A stretch of DNA of 50,397 bases from an uncultured Halieaceae bacterium (GTDB lineage: Bacteria; Pseudomonadota; Gammaproteobacteria; Pseudomonadales; Halieaceae), in contig CALJGI010000023.1 of NCBI GenBank assembly GCA_938074045.1, forward strand, positions 1-50,397, in the 5' to 3' direction. Position 1 is the stretch's first letter, and the number at the start of each line of letters is the position of its first letter. The position numbers and the translations under genes were made by a program. Below the pieces are notes generated by a model, which ran no database searches, was not told where the DNA came from, and was given only the letters and a program-made list of their open reading frames with translations. This document shows, piece after piece, positions 9,811 through 18,552 of the stretch.

Positions 9811-10401
9811 CTAGCTGCCTCCCAGCTCGCTCAGAATCTCATCCAGTCTTTCCAGTCGCAGCTCAGGCTCGTCGATACACAACAATTCGTATTTCAGTTC
9901 CTCAGGAACCGGTAATAATTGTGCCAGCACATTGCCAATCTGCGCGGAATCTTCGCCATCAAAATCGACAGCCAAACCCCTGGCGTGAGGGTGCTGCAAA
10001 AGTGCATTTAGTATATCGAGCAGATGTTCCCGCAGTTCCTCAGCCGCCACAGGTTCTGCATCCGGTATAAAGTCGACATCCGCGAGCATCAAGTGATCGG
10101 GCTGTATTCGGGTAGAATTCACGACAAAACTCTGCGTGCCCTGCACGGTGATCCCCAGCAGTCCGTTGGGCAGACTGTCCCAGTCAACAATCTGTGCATA
10201 CGTGCCAACCTGACCCAACAAGAGGTCGCGATGACCTGGACGGGAAACCTCTGAACCCTCTGCAATCTTGACGATTCCGAAGCCACTGTCCTCCTTCATA
10301 CATCGCTTGACCAGATCGAGGTAGCGCTGCTCAAAAATCTGCAACGGCATTCGTCCACTGGGAAACAACACGGAGGACAATGGGAATATTGGTATTTCCA
10401 T
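9811..10401 (-). CDS. Lon N-terminal-domain-like protein
   Basis: The 196-residue protein is a stand-alone LON substrate-binding domain without the AAA+ ATPase or protease parts. IPIFPLSSVLFPSGRMPLQIF and FEQRYLDLV at the N terminus are typical. Such proteins are widespread in gammaproteobacteria; their role is not established, though substrate recognition or adaptor work is often proposed. Its ATG (10401) shares one base with the preceding gene's TGA, so translation is coupled to the Cys-cluster gene. A TTG one codon upstream is also possible. It is the last of four minus-strand genes beginning with mpl. Confidence 0.85.
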   Translation of the reverse strand: MEIPIFPLSSVLFPSGRMPLQIFEQRYLDLVKRCMKEDSGFGIVKIAEGSEVSRPGHRDLLLGQVGTYAQIVDWDSLPNGLLGITVQGTQSFVVNSTRIQPDHLMLADVDFIPDAEPVAAEELREHLLDILNALLQHPHARGLAVDFDGEDSAQIGNVLAQLLPVPEELKYELLCIDEPELRLERLDEILSELGGS

Positions 10402-10655
10402 CAAGGTCTACTCTGCTCTTCTAGAATTGTGAGACGCTGAATAGCTTCGCTGCGGGTAGCTCCACAAAATTGCTCCTCGGCAACAAAAGCTAAACAAACT
10501 AAAGGTCGTTCCGGCAGGTTAAAAAGACGACAGCGATACTCCGCATCCAACTGCACGCAGCGCTGACCCGCCAGTTTGCCCGCTGGCATTCCCGGAATGG
10601 GACTGCTGATCGCGGGTGCGATACAACAGGCACCACATCCCGCGCGACATTCCAT
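10401..10655 (-). CDS. YkgJ-type cysteine cluster protein
   Basis: This small protein of 84 residues begins with a dense cysteine set (C3, C7, C10, C11) followed by three or four more, the pattern of the YkgJ/CxxCxxCC family (formerly UPF0153) thought to bind zinc or an iron-sulfur cluster. Function is unknown. Its ATG shares one base with the stop of the RND transporter (TAATG), and its TGA shares one base with the next ATG, so the three genes are very probably translated from one message. Confidence 0.85.
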   Translation of the reverse strand: MECRAGCGACCIAPAISSPIPGMPAGKLAGQRCVQLDAEYRCRLFNLPERPLVCLAFVAEEQFCGATRSEAIQRLTILEEQSRP

Positions 10656-13345
10656 TACGCCGATGATCCGTTCGCCTGCGCGTCGCTACCGTCCTGTAGC
10701 GGAACAGACTCTCCGGGACCCAAAGGTTTGAATGTGATAATCAATTGCGGCAGGAGCATGAGCGATCCAATGACCGAAGCCAGCATCGCCAACCCGGTGA
10801 GCAGGCCGAAATAAATACTGGGATTGAAATTGGAAAGCGCCAGAATGGAAAATCCGATGATGACCGTGACCGACGTATAGTACATGGCTCGCCCAATACT
10901 GCTGTGACATCGAAACATGGTCGCCACGTAGTCGCGATCCAGGGGGAATTCCCGCTGAAAACGATGAACATAATGAATCGCGTGGTCCACCCCGATACCT
11001 ACCGCTATTGCTGCGATGGTTATAGTCATAATATCCAGCGGAATTCCAACCAACCCCATCGTACCCAGCACCAGACCTGCCGCCAACAAATTGGGCGTAA
11101 TCGCAATAACCGCCAGGGATATCGATCGGAACAACACCAGAAACATCAACATAATGGCAACGAAAACAGCTCCCAGGGTAAGGATCTGTGATTTGTATAA
11201 ACTTTGTAACATGTTGTTGTACAGCACCAACATGCCAGTGAAATGAAGCTGTTCGGGCTCAATATTCAACTCATCAACCAAGTGGCGACGCAGATTTTTT
11301 AAAAACTCATCACGGCGCAGGGAATGACTTGTTTCCATTACACGTAGTGAAATTCGCGCCTGCTCAATATCCCGTGCGAGATACGGTTCGATCATCACGT
11401 CCTTGACGCTGTCGGGCAAGCTCTTGTCTACAAGGGCAAGCTCTACATTGCCGGCGTCCTCTCCCAGCAGCTCTTTCACTACCTTGTACAATGTGCCCAA
11501 TGACAGGACTTTACCCGTCTCCGGCAGAGAGTCCACGTAATCATGTATGGCTTCAATTTTTCGAATTCCACTGAGCGACAACCAGTAACTTTGCCGGAAT
11601 GAGGAATCAGCGTCAGATTCATCGCCAAAGTTATCATCGCCAAAGCCGTCCTCGAAGCTATCATCACTGGCAAATGGATCATCGGCAAATGCATCCTCTT
11701 CGCCGAAAAAATCGTCTTCGTCGCCAAAGAATTCATCGCCGACTATTGCTATATCTTCGCTTGCTGTTTCCTGCTCTGGAGACCCGGTCCCAAGTAAGTC
11801 TTGCTCCCAATCCATGGGTTCTTCGACGTAGTCAATAATGATATCCAGCGGAATAGTTCCACCCAGCTGCGCATCCATCAGCTCCATTCCCTGATAGATC
11901 TCTGTAGATTCATGGAAATAGTCAATAAACCGGTTCTCCACCTCCAGTCTGCTCACCCCGTACAACGTTAAGAGCAGCAATGTTCCACTCACCCACAATA
12001 CGCTGGTGCCATGTCTTTGAGTGGCCCGCGCAAATATCAGTGTCAATCCCGTATCATTTTTAAGGTTACTAGCGGGACGACCAATGGGAAGGAGACTGAG
12101 AATGGCGGGCAACAACACAAAGGTAAAGCAGAAGGCGGCAATGATGCCCACGGTCATCATCCAGCCAAAATCGATGACAGGCCGAATGCCACTGACCACC
12201 AGCGACACAAATGCCACGATGGTGGTCATCGAGGTATACAGACACGGTTTAAACATCAACCCAACCGTCTGCCGCACCAGCTGCCGCTGTTGCGCATCAG
12301 GTTGCGCGAGTTGCAACTCCCGGTAACGAACCACCAGGTGAATCGCTATCGCCAGGGTTATAATCAAGAGCAAGGCGATAAAATTGGATGATATGACCGT
12401 CATCCGCCAATCCAGCCACGTGAGCAGTCCTAGCATAAATGTTGCCGAGGCCACACAGGTGATCAGCGGTAGCATAATCCAGCGCAGTTGCCTGAAAATA
12501 ATGGCAAGCGTTATGATCACAAATGTGACGATACCAGCACCAAATACAACCAGATCACTTTTCACAAAACTGATCATATCCGCCGCGATCATTGGCACTC
12601 CACCCAGGTAGAGCGTGCCGATACCTCGATGTTTGTCAATGACAGCACGGGCGGCATCGACCAGTTCGCCCTGCCTTTGACTGGCTACTGCAGAGTAGTC
12701 TTTATACTCCTGCTCGACAGCTTTCAGGCGCATAGCATCGTTCGCGGTCAACTCCCCCGCTCGGTCAGCCACCCGCAGGCTCTCCCGTTCCTGCAAAAGA
12801 TCAATCGCATGCTGATCCCGCTGTAAATTTACCTGCAACGCCGTTGTTGTTCCCTCTGGGCTGGTCAACAGGTTGCGATAGATCGGACTTTGGCTCAGCT
12901 CCAAACGCACCAGTTCGCGGTCAATATCCGGATCTGAAAGCGTCGGAATACCGGAATCGCCGGTAATTTCCGCCAAATCTACACGCGGGCTGTTCAGCAA
13001 CGGCACATCGAGAATCGAAACCACAGAGGAAACGCCAGGCAGTACAGCCATGTCATCGCGAAGCGCCCTGATGTCTGCGAGAACTTCGTCAGACATCATG
13101 TCGCGACCGGGCTGCAGTGCAACCAGCAAAAACTCCTCGGAGCTGTATGTCTTGCCGAATTCCCGGTAATACTCAAGCGCTGCGTCACCCTCCAGCACAA
13201 GAGAATCTGCAGACGCATCCAGTTTCAGCTGGGGAATATTTGTGCCCAACCATCCGATAAGGACCACACATGCGAGAATACTCAACCACGCGTGTTGCAA
13301 TATGCAGCGATCATAAAATTTGCTGAGCCAGTGTTCAGTTTGCAC
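10655..13345 (-). CDS. RND superfamily exporter (MMPL/HAE3-like)
   Basis: This 896-residue inner-membrane transporter has the duplicated RND plan: one TM helix at about residue 20, a periplasmic loop, a block of helices at about 260-420, another TM at about 450, a second periplasmic loop and a final helix block at about 700-870. SSD/MMPL features include GVDHAIHYVHRF near 800. Relatives move lipids, hopanoids or other hydrophobic substrates; the substrate here is unknown. Residues roughly 515-580, in the second periplasmic loop, form an unusual Asp/Glu/Phe/Gly-rich low-complexity insert (see findings). The start is GTG. The gene lies 72 nt after mpl and overlaps the Cys-cluster gene by one base. 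Confidence 0.9.
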   Translation of the reverse strand: MQTEHWLSKFYDRCILQHAWLSILACVVLIGWLGTNIPQLKLDASADSLVLEGDAALEYYREFGKTYSSEEFLLVALQPGRDMMSDEVLADIRALRDDMAVLPGVSSVVSILDVPLLNSPRVDLAEITGDSGIPTLSDPDIDRELVRLELSQSPIYRNLLTSPEGTTTALQVNLQRDQHAIDLLQERESLRVADRAGELTANDAMRLKAVEQEYKDYSAVASQRQGELVDAARAVIDKHRGIGTLYLGGVPMIAADMISFVKSDLVVFGAGIVTFVIITLAIIFRQLRWIMLPLITCVASATFMLGLLTWLDWRMTVISSNFIALLLIITLAIAIHLVVRYRELQLAQPDAQQRQLVRQTVGLMFKPCLYTSMTTIVAFVSLVVSGIRPVIDFGWMMTVGIIAAFCFTFVLLPAILSLLPIGRPASNLKNDTGLTLIFARATQRHGTSVLWVSGTLLLLTLYGVSRLEVENRFIDYFHESTEIYQGMELMDAQLGGTIPLDIIIDYVEEPMDWEQDLLGTGSPEQETASEDIAIVGDEFFGDEDDFFGEEDAFADDPFASDDSFEDGFGDDNFGDESDADSSFRQSYWLSLSGIRKIEAIHDYVDSLPETGKVLSLGTLYKVVKELLGEDAGNVELALVDKSLPDSVKDVMIEPYLARDIEQARISLRVMETSHSLRRDEFLKNLRRHLVDELNIEPEQLHFTGMLVLYNNMLQSLYKSQILTLGAVFVAIMLMFLVLFRSISLAVIAITPNLLAAGLVLGTMGLVGIPLDIMTITIAAIAVGIGVDHAIHYVHRFQREFPLDRDYVATMFRCHSSIGRAMYYTSVTVIIGFSILALSNFNPSIYFGLLTGLAMLASVIGSLMLLPQLIITFKPLGPGESVPLQDGSDAQANGSSA

Positions 13346-13417
13346 TGTAATTCAATTTTCCTGTGGTTAAGTACTGCATTTAATTAGTGAACATGAGTGA
13401 GAGTACATACAGAGACA

Positions 13418-14794
13418 TCAGTCCCCCGCGAGTGCCGCCAGCAATTTCTGATGAATACCCCCAAAACTGCCATTACTCATAATAACAATATGGGTACCTT
13501 CCTTCGCTGAATCCATAGCAGCGACAATCATCTCTTCAACGCTGTGGCAGATGCTGGCAGACACCATACTGGATTTCACGACATCCTGTAACGACCAGTC
13601 CATTCCCTGTGGTTCAAACCAGATAACATGATCGGCGGCGCTGGTCGCCGGTGCCAGGGCGGCCCGGTGAGCACCCTGGCGCATAGTATTCGAGCGGGGT
13701 TCAATCAGCGCTACAATTCTCGACTCGCCCACCCGTGCACGCAACCCTTCCATAGTACTGGCAATCGCTGTGGGATGATGGGCAAAATCATCGTACACGG
13801 TGACGCCGGATACACTACCTATCACTTCCAGGCGTCGCTTCACGCCACCAAAATGTTCCAAGCCCCGGGCGATATCACCCAGCGTTATCCCTACATGATG
13901 CGCAGCGGCAGCGGCGGCAAGACCATTCTCCAGATTGTGTTGGCCGATCTGTGACCAACTGATGTCAACTTCCTCTGCGGGACTACTGGCCCGCAATTTG
14001 AACTTGCTACCATCATTGCGCCCCGCTTCAGCTTGCCAATGGGCTTCAGCTGAGCCGCCAACCGACAACTGTTGCACCGGCGTCCAACAGCCCTGTGTGA
14101 GCACCTCTTCCACAGCAATTTCGCTACTTCGATGAATAATAAGTCCATTACCTGGAACGGTACGCACCAGCTGGTGAAACTGGCGCTGAATCGCCGCCAG
14201 GTCGTCGAAGATATCAGCGTGATCAAATTCCAGATTATTAATAACCAGGGTGCGGGGCCGGTAATGGACGAATTTGGAGCGCTTATCAAAGAAAGCACTG
14301 TCGTACTCATCTGCCTCGACAACAAAAAAAGCACCCTCCCCCAATCGCGCCGAAATCCCAAAATCCGCCGGGATTCCGCCGATAAGAAACCCGGGGGTCA
14401 TGCCGGCGTGTTCCAACAGCCAGGCGAGCATGCTGCTGGTAGTAGTCTTTCCGTGCGTACCGGATACTGCCAACACCCACCGATCCTGCAGCACATGCTC
14501 AGCCAGCCATGCAGGCCCCGAGGTATAGGGCATACCGCGGTCAAGTAGATACTCTACGGCTTCATTACCCCGGCTTAGCGCATTTCCGACCACCACTTGG
14601 TCAATATCACCGCCGAGGTGCTCAGGAAGGTACCCTTCCATCAACTCGATCCCGGCGTCCCGCAGTTGCGTGCTCATGGGAGGGTATACATTGGCATCAG
14701 AACCACTGACCCGGTACCCCAGTTCGCGGGCAAGCAAAGCCAGACCGCCCATGAAGGTTCCACAGATACCCAGAATATGAATGTGTGGTGCCAA
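13418..14794 (-). CDS. mpl: UDP-MurNAc:L-Ala-gamma-D-Glu-meso-DAP ligase
   Basis: Mpl recycles peptidoglycan by attaching the recovered tripeptide to UDP-MurNAc. It has the Mur-ligase fold: HILGICGTFMGGLALLARE at the N terminus, the ATP loop SGTHGKTTTSSML near 105-118 and VVEADEYDSAFFD near 165. I place the start at TTG 14794 (LAPHIHILGICG), giving 458 residues against 457 in E. coli. The open frame runs further to 15055, but that extension would cross the divergent phosphofructokinase start and has no Mur-ligase match. No ATG or GTG lies near the conserved N terminus. Confidence 0.95.
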   Translation of the reverse strand: MAPHIHILGICGTFMGGLALLARELGYRVSGSDANVYPPMSTQLRDAGIELMEGYLPEHLGGDIDQVVVGNALSRGNEAVEYLLDRGMPYTSGPAWLAEHVLQDRWVLAVSGTHGKTTTSSMLAWLLEHAGMTPGFLIGGIPADFGISARLGEGAFFVVEADEYDSAFFDKRSKFVHYRPRTLVINNLEFDHADIFDDLAAIQRQFHQLVRTVPGNGLIIHRSSEIAVEEVLTQGCWTPVQQLSVGGSAEAHWQAEAGRNDGSKFKLRASSPAEEVDISWSQIGQHNLENGLAAAAAAHHVGITLGDIARGLEHFGGVKRRLEVIGSVSGVTVYDDFAHHPTAIASTMEGLRARVGESRIVALIEPRSNTMRQGAHRAALAPATSAADHVIWFEPQGMDWSLQDVVKSSMVSASICHSVEEMIVAAMDSAKEGTHIVIMSNGSFGGIHQKLLAALAGD

Positions 14795-14923
14795 GTGCTT
14801 GCTCTCGGTAAGAAGCGCGCATATTAGCACGAGCGATTCCCGCCGAGCTATGGAAGTAGCGTCGATCATTGTCACCATTTTTTTTAATCCCAGCGCTGCA
14901 CGAGCGAACCAAATTGACGTATC

Positions 14924-16222
14924 ATGAATGCCGCCAATTCCCACGGATCTGCAGCAAAAATGAGCAGGCGCAACGCGTTCTACGCACAATCCGGCGGCGT
15001 TACCGCCGTTATTAATGCCAGCGCCTGCGGCGTACTGGAAACCGCCCGTAAACATCGTGACCGGATAGGCAAAGTTCTGGCAGGACGCAATGGTATTGTG
15101 GGGGCTCTGCGTGAAGAATTAATCGACACCAGCCTTGAATCAAATGCCGCTGTTGCCGCACTGCGCAATACACCCGCTGGAGCCTTTGGATCCTGTCGAC
15201 ACAAGCTGCGCAGCCTGGAAGAGAATAGAGCTGAGTACGAGCGTCTTATCGACGTCTTCAAGGCGCACAACATAGGGTATTTTTTCTACAATGGCGGCGG
15301 CGATTCCGCCGATACCTGCCTGAAAATATCAAAACTCAGCTCCGAGCTCGGGTATCCACTACAGGCCATTCACATTCCCAAAACTATCGACAATGACCTG
15401 CCGCTGACGGATAACTGTCCCGGTTTCGGGTCTGTGGCAAAGTACGTCGCGATATCAACCCGCGAGGCGGGCGCCGATGTAGCCTCCATGTGCGATTCCT
15501 CGACCAAGGTCTTCATCCTGGAAGTGATGGGGCGTCACGCAGGCTGGATTGCTGGCGCGGCAGGCCTGGCAGCGGAGAAGGAAGGCGACCCGCCGCACAT
15601 TATCCTCTTTCCCGAGATTGCCTTCGATGAGGCAAAATTCCTCGCTCGCGTGAAAAGGTGTGTCTCCAGGTATGGACACTGCGTCGTAGTAGCATCCGAG
15701 GGGACCCGCTATGCGAATGGTGAATTTCTCGCGCAAAGCGAGCGCCGGGACGCCTTTGGTCACACTCAACTGGGCGGTGTGGCCCCCACGCTGGCCGGCA
15801 TGATTCAGACGGAACACGGCTACAAATATCACTGGGCACTGGCAGATTATCTACAGCGTAGCGCACGCCACATTGCGTCGCGCACTGATCTCGAGCAGGC
15901 CTATGCGGTGGGCGCCGCTGGGGTTGAGATGGCCCTCGCGGGAAAAAATGCAGTAATGCCGACCATCATTCGTGGCACCGGCAAGCGCTATTCATGGCGC
16001 ATCGGCGAAGCACCTCTGGAATCTGTGGCCAATGTCGAGAAAACTATGCCGCGGCGGTATATTTCCCGGGATGGCTTTGGTATCACCGCCGAAGCCAAAG
16101 ACTATTTTGCGCCCTTGATCATGGGTGAGGATTCTCCACCCTATGTACGCGGCCTCCCCCGCTATGCCAACCTCAAAAAACAACTCGTTCCCAAGCGGTT
16201 GAAGAAGCCATTCAAAATTTGA
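14924..16222 (+). CDS. PPi-dependent 6-phosphofructokinase
   Basis: This enzyme phosphorylates fructose-6-phosphate. The phosphoryl donor is inferred from two sites: P152-K-T-I-D-N-D158 carries Lys where ATP-dependent enzymes have Gly, and the nucleotide-site motif is NGGGDSADT instead of the GGDGS of ATP enzymes. Both features point to a reversible, pyrophosphate-using enzyme. MGRHAGW (near 205) and the sugar-phosphate binding stretch near 300 are present. Its 432 residues fit the PPi group. The start may be ATG 14924 or ATG 14960; neither has a clear ribosome-binding site. A membrane pyrophosphatase is encoded 4 kb away, so PPi is probably an energy currency here. Confidence 0.88.
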   Translation: MNAANSHGSAAKMSRRNAFYAQSGGVTAVINASACGVLETARKHRDRIGKVLAGRNGIVGALREELIDTSLESNAAVAALRNTPAGAFGSCRHKLRSLEENRAEYERLIDVFKAHNIGYFFYNGGGDSADTCLKISKLSSELGYPLQAIHIPKTIDNDLPLTDNCPGFGSVAKYVAISTREAGADVASMCDSSTKVFILEVMGRHAGWIAGAAGLAAEKEGDPPHIILFPEIAFDEAKFLARVKRCVSRYGHCVVVASEGTRYANGEFLAQSERRDAFGHTQLGGVAPTLAGMIQTEHGYKYHWALADYLQRSARHIASRTDLEQAYAVGAAGVEMALAGKNAVMPTIIRGTGKRYSWRIGEAPLESVANVEKTMPRRYISRDGFGITAEAKDYFAPLIMGEDSPPYVRGLPRYANLKKQLVPKRLKKPFKI

Positions 16223-16240
16223 ACTTTTCGGCTGCCGCTG

Positions 16241-17611
16241 ATGAGTAATTCCAGTTATTCCGGGGTCAAATCACTGATGAAAGGTTCCCGAACTGTTTCC
16301 AGCCTGTTGTGCTCAGTGATTATCGGCTTGTCGTTGACAGCCTGTGGTGGCGGCGGCAGTTCAGCTCAGGGGGATACCCGCAGTGGCGCTATTCCCACCC
16401 TGGACGAATCCACCACACTGCAACCGGCGGTAAGTACCAGCTCCTATAGCGCCTTACTGGCGAACTGTGTACTGGCGGATAACGACAGCAGCTCATGTTC
16501 CCTGGAAGCGCTTCCTATGATCGGTCAGGAGACGAATCAACCAGACATCGCCACAATCATGGAACGGGTTGTGGTCTCGCACGACTGGATGGCTGCCCGG
16601 TTTGAGCAGTTGCTCCGTGCGGCGCCAGGACAATTACCTGGGTTAATGAAAAGCCTTACGGCGGTTGTCATCTCCGCTGACATCCGTCCTTCCTATTACA
16701 GCTCAACAACTGGGGCCATATATCTGGACCCGGCCTATCTGTGGCTAACCAATACCGAGAAAAAAAGCATTGATCAGGGCGAGGATTACCGTTCGGGCTT
16801 CGACGATGAGCTCGCCTTTGTGTCATTGTCGCGCTATGTCCTCGGCAATGACTACGCCTGGGATTTTTATGCACTGGATGGGGACGAAACACGCCAGTTG
16901 GAAGATATAGTACTACCGGCGGTCAGATTGCTGTTCCATGAACTGGCGCATGCCAACGATTTCTTCCCGCCTCACCTCATAGGGGGATTGGACAGAAGTA
17001 ATTCAGTTGCGGAGGCCGGCAGGTCGCTCAGCGGCGAGCAATTGTCCCGCCAGCTAGACAGAAGTTCGCCGCTGCAATCGACCTTGCTCCATAGCATGGC
17101 GGCGATTATGTATCAGGGAGATACTCCATCAGCCTCAGATCGGACTGTCAGTGCCATGGAGGTGGGACTCAGCTTCGAAATCGACGGCGCCAATGACGAC
17201 TACGCCTATTCATCAATCTATGAAGATACGGCCATGTTGTTCGAAGAAGTTATGATGAGATTTCACTTCGGCGTCGCCCGTGAAATCGGATACACCGATC
17301 GTCCGCAGGGCAATAGCCCAACCTGCTCTGACTATGTGGTTCGCTGGGGTCTCAGGCATCGAACAGGTTCTGATCAGGTTCTGCCCAGAGCTGAGCAGGT
17401 ATTGCAGTACATCCTGCAACAAAACGATGTCAGCGCGTATCTCAATGATCTGGAACCGCCCATTGATATGCAACGTGGCGTGGACTGGTGCACAAACCTG
17501 GCGCAATTTCCTACCGAAAATGCTGTGATTGCCCCTCCTCCGCCTCTGCCCAGGGTACTGCGACCGGATGATCGTAATCGGCATGGACGGATAGCCGGAA
17601 GTCGACGCTAG
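16241..17611 (+). CDS. Predicted lipoprotein with HExxH metal-binding motif
   Basis: I do not recognise a named family. The protein (456 residues from ATG 16241) begins with a lipoprotein signal peptide ending LSLTAC at Cys35 and followed by GGGGSS. A start at ATG 16277 would give a more typical 23-residue signal. The mature part contains H233-E-L-A-H237-A-N-D240, the HExxH pattern of zinc metallopeptidases, and a later acidic stretch ending EDTAMLFEEVMMRF that could provide the third ligand. Several Cys (NCVLADNDSSSCS and later) could form disulfides. It is likely anchored in the envelope, facing the periplasm or outside. It follows the phosphofructokinase by 18 nt and converges on the yggN-like gene with a 15-nt gap. 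Confidence 0.75.
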   Translation: MSNSSYSGVKSLMKGSRTVSSLLCSVIIGLSLTACGGGGSSAQGDTRSGAIPTLDESTTLQPAVSTSSYSALLANCVLADNDSSSCSLEALPMIGQETNQPDIATIMERVVVSHDWMAARFEQLLRAAPGQLPGLMKSLTAVVISADIRPSYYSSTTGAIYLDPAYLWLTNTEKKSIDQGEDYRSGFDDELAFVSLSRYVLGNDYAWDFYALDGDETRQLEDIVLPAVRLLFHELAHANDFFPPHLIGGLDRSNSVAEAGRSLSGEQLSRQLDRSSPLQSTLLHSMAAIMYQGDTPSASDRTVSAMEVGLSFEIDGANDDYAYSSIYEDTAMLFEEVMMRFHFGVAREIGYTDRPQGNSPTCSDYVVRWGLRHRTGSDQVLPRAEQVLQYILQQNDVSAYLNDLEPPIDMQRGVDWCTNLAQFPTENAVIAPPPPLPRVLRPDDRNRHGRIAGSRR

Positions 17612-17626
17612 CAGCTTGCATATCGC

Positions 17627-18436
17627 TTACCTGGCGCGGATATGCTCGGGAGTGAATAACTCATAGGTTGACAGGTCTGGGATATCATCCCGCAGGTTCT
17701 GTTCCAGGGATGCGATATGACGTACCTCCATACAAACTTCGGCGCTCGCCGCTTCCAGATGGGCGCCCATATTCTCCATATCGCTTTCCACGCGATTACC
17801 GAAATCTTCCATCTTTAACGCAAAATTTTCCATGCGCTGCACGAAACCACCCTCGCCACTGGCAATTGCCTGACCTACCATCGCCAATATCGCACCCATT
17901 GACCGGGCAACCAACTCTTCTATATCTTCTTCAAATTCTTCGCCAAATGCCTCATCAATGCCATTGACGTTATCTCGTGCCAGGGTGTAGGTATCCCCTT
18001 CGCGATAAGCCACTTCGTCGAAACGCGATTGCATACTTGCCATAAGCGACTCCATTTCAACCGCGATAGGGCTATCAGACCCAAAAATTTCACCAAACGC
18101 CATCCCCAGGGACTTGCCAGTGACCCCCAGCGCGTCACTCACCAGTTCCACTACCTCTGGAATAAGTTCAACCACCTGCGCCGTATACTCAGCGACCTTC
18201 AGCTTCTCACCTTTGGACAATTCAATCTCTTTGCCCTCCACCCACAGACGCCCACCATCGGTCATCGAATACAGGGTTTCCTCTTCATTAAATACGCGCA
18301 AACTTGCCTTATCAACGCTGACGCTATGTTTCAGCTCAATATTGGTATCACAGTGCTCAGCAACAGTTTCCCGGTCACCGGCGACAACGACTGTGGTCAC
18401 CGCCAATGCTGCAACAAGCGGAATCAGTATCTTCAT
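17627..18436 (-). CDS. YggN-like (DUF2884) exported protein
   Basis: This 269-residue protein has a short cleavable signal peptide (MKILIPLVAALAVTTVVVAG) and a mostly helical, acidic mature part. The early block HCDTNIELKHSVSVDK and the LWVEGKEIELS segment resemble the DUF2884/YggN family of periplasmic proteins of unknown function. Glu-rich segments near 175-195 and a likely coiled-coil around 200-240 are visible. It is transcribed alone, divergent from dinB, and its leader holds an 8-bp inverted repeat. Confidence 0.75.
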   Translation of the reverse strand: MKILIPLVAALAVTTVVVAGDRETVAEHCDTNIELKHSVSVDKASLRVFNEEETLYSMTDGGRLWVEGKEIELSKGEKLKVAEYTAQVVELIPEVVELVSDALGVTGKSLGMAFGEIFGSDSPIAVEMESLMASMQSRFDEVAYREGDTYTLARDNVNGIDEAFGEEFEEDIEELVARSMGAILAMVGQAIASGEGGFVQRMENFALKMEDFGNRVESDMENMGAHLEAASAEVCMEVRHIASLEQNLRDDIPDLSTYELFTPEHIRAR

Positions 18437-18460
18437 TTGGGATTCTCCACTACATATGAA

Positions 18461-18484
18461 GGTGTTATGCTTAAATATAACACC
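18461..18484. repeat. Inverted repeat upstream of the yggN-like gene
   Basis: GGTGTTAT (18461-18468) and ATAACACC (18477-18484) are perfect 8-bp arms around the 8-nt spacer GCTTAAAT, 25 nt upstream of the yggN-like ATG. This could be a dimeric regulator's operator or an mRNA leader hairpin. No matching copy was noticed elsewhere in the window. Confidence 0.45.
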
Positions 18485-18552
18485 ATATCAGCAATAAGCA
18501 ACCTTTTATTGCACTTGCTCACTTCGTAGCGGCGGCCTATTGTACGTACCGC

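Noticed and set aside
14795..15055. N-terminal extension of mpl to 15055
   Set aside because: It overlaps the divergent phosphofructokinase start, has no Mur-ligase similarity, and TTG 14794 gives the family's normal length.
18485..18552. LexA box controlling dinB
   Set aside because: No CTG-N10-CAG type palindrome is present in the gap by eye.
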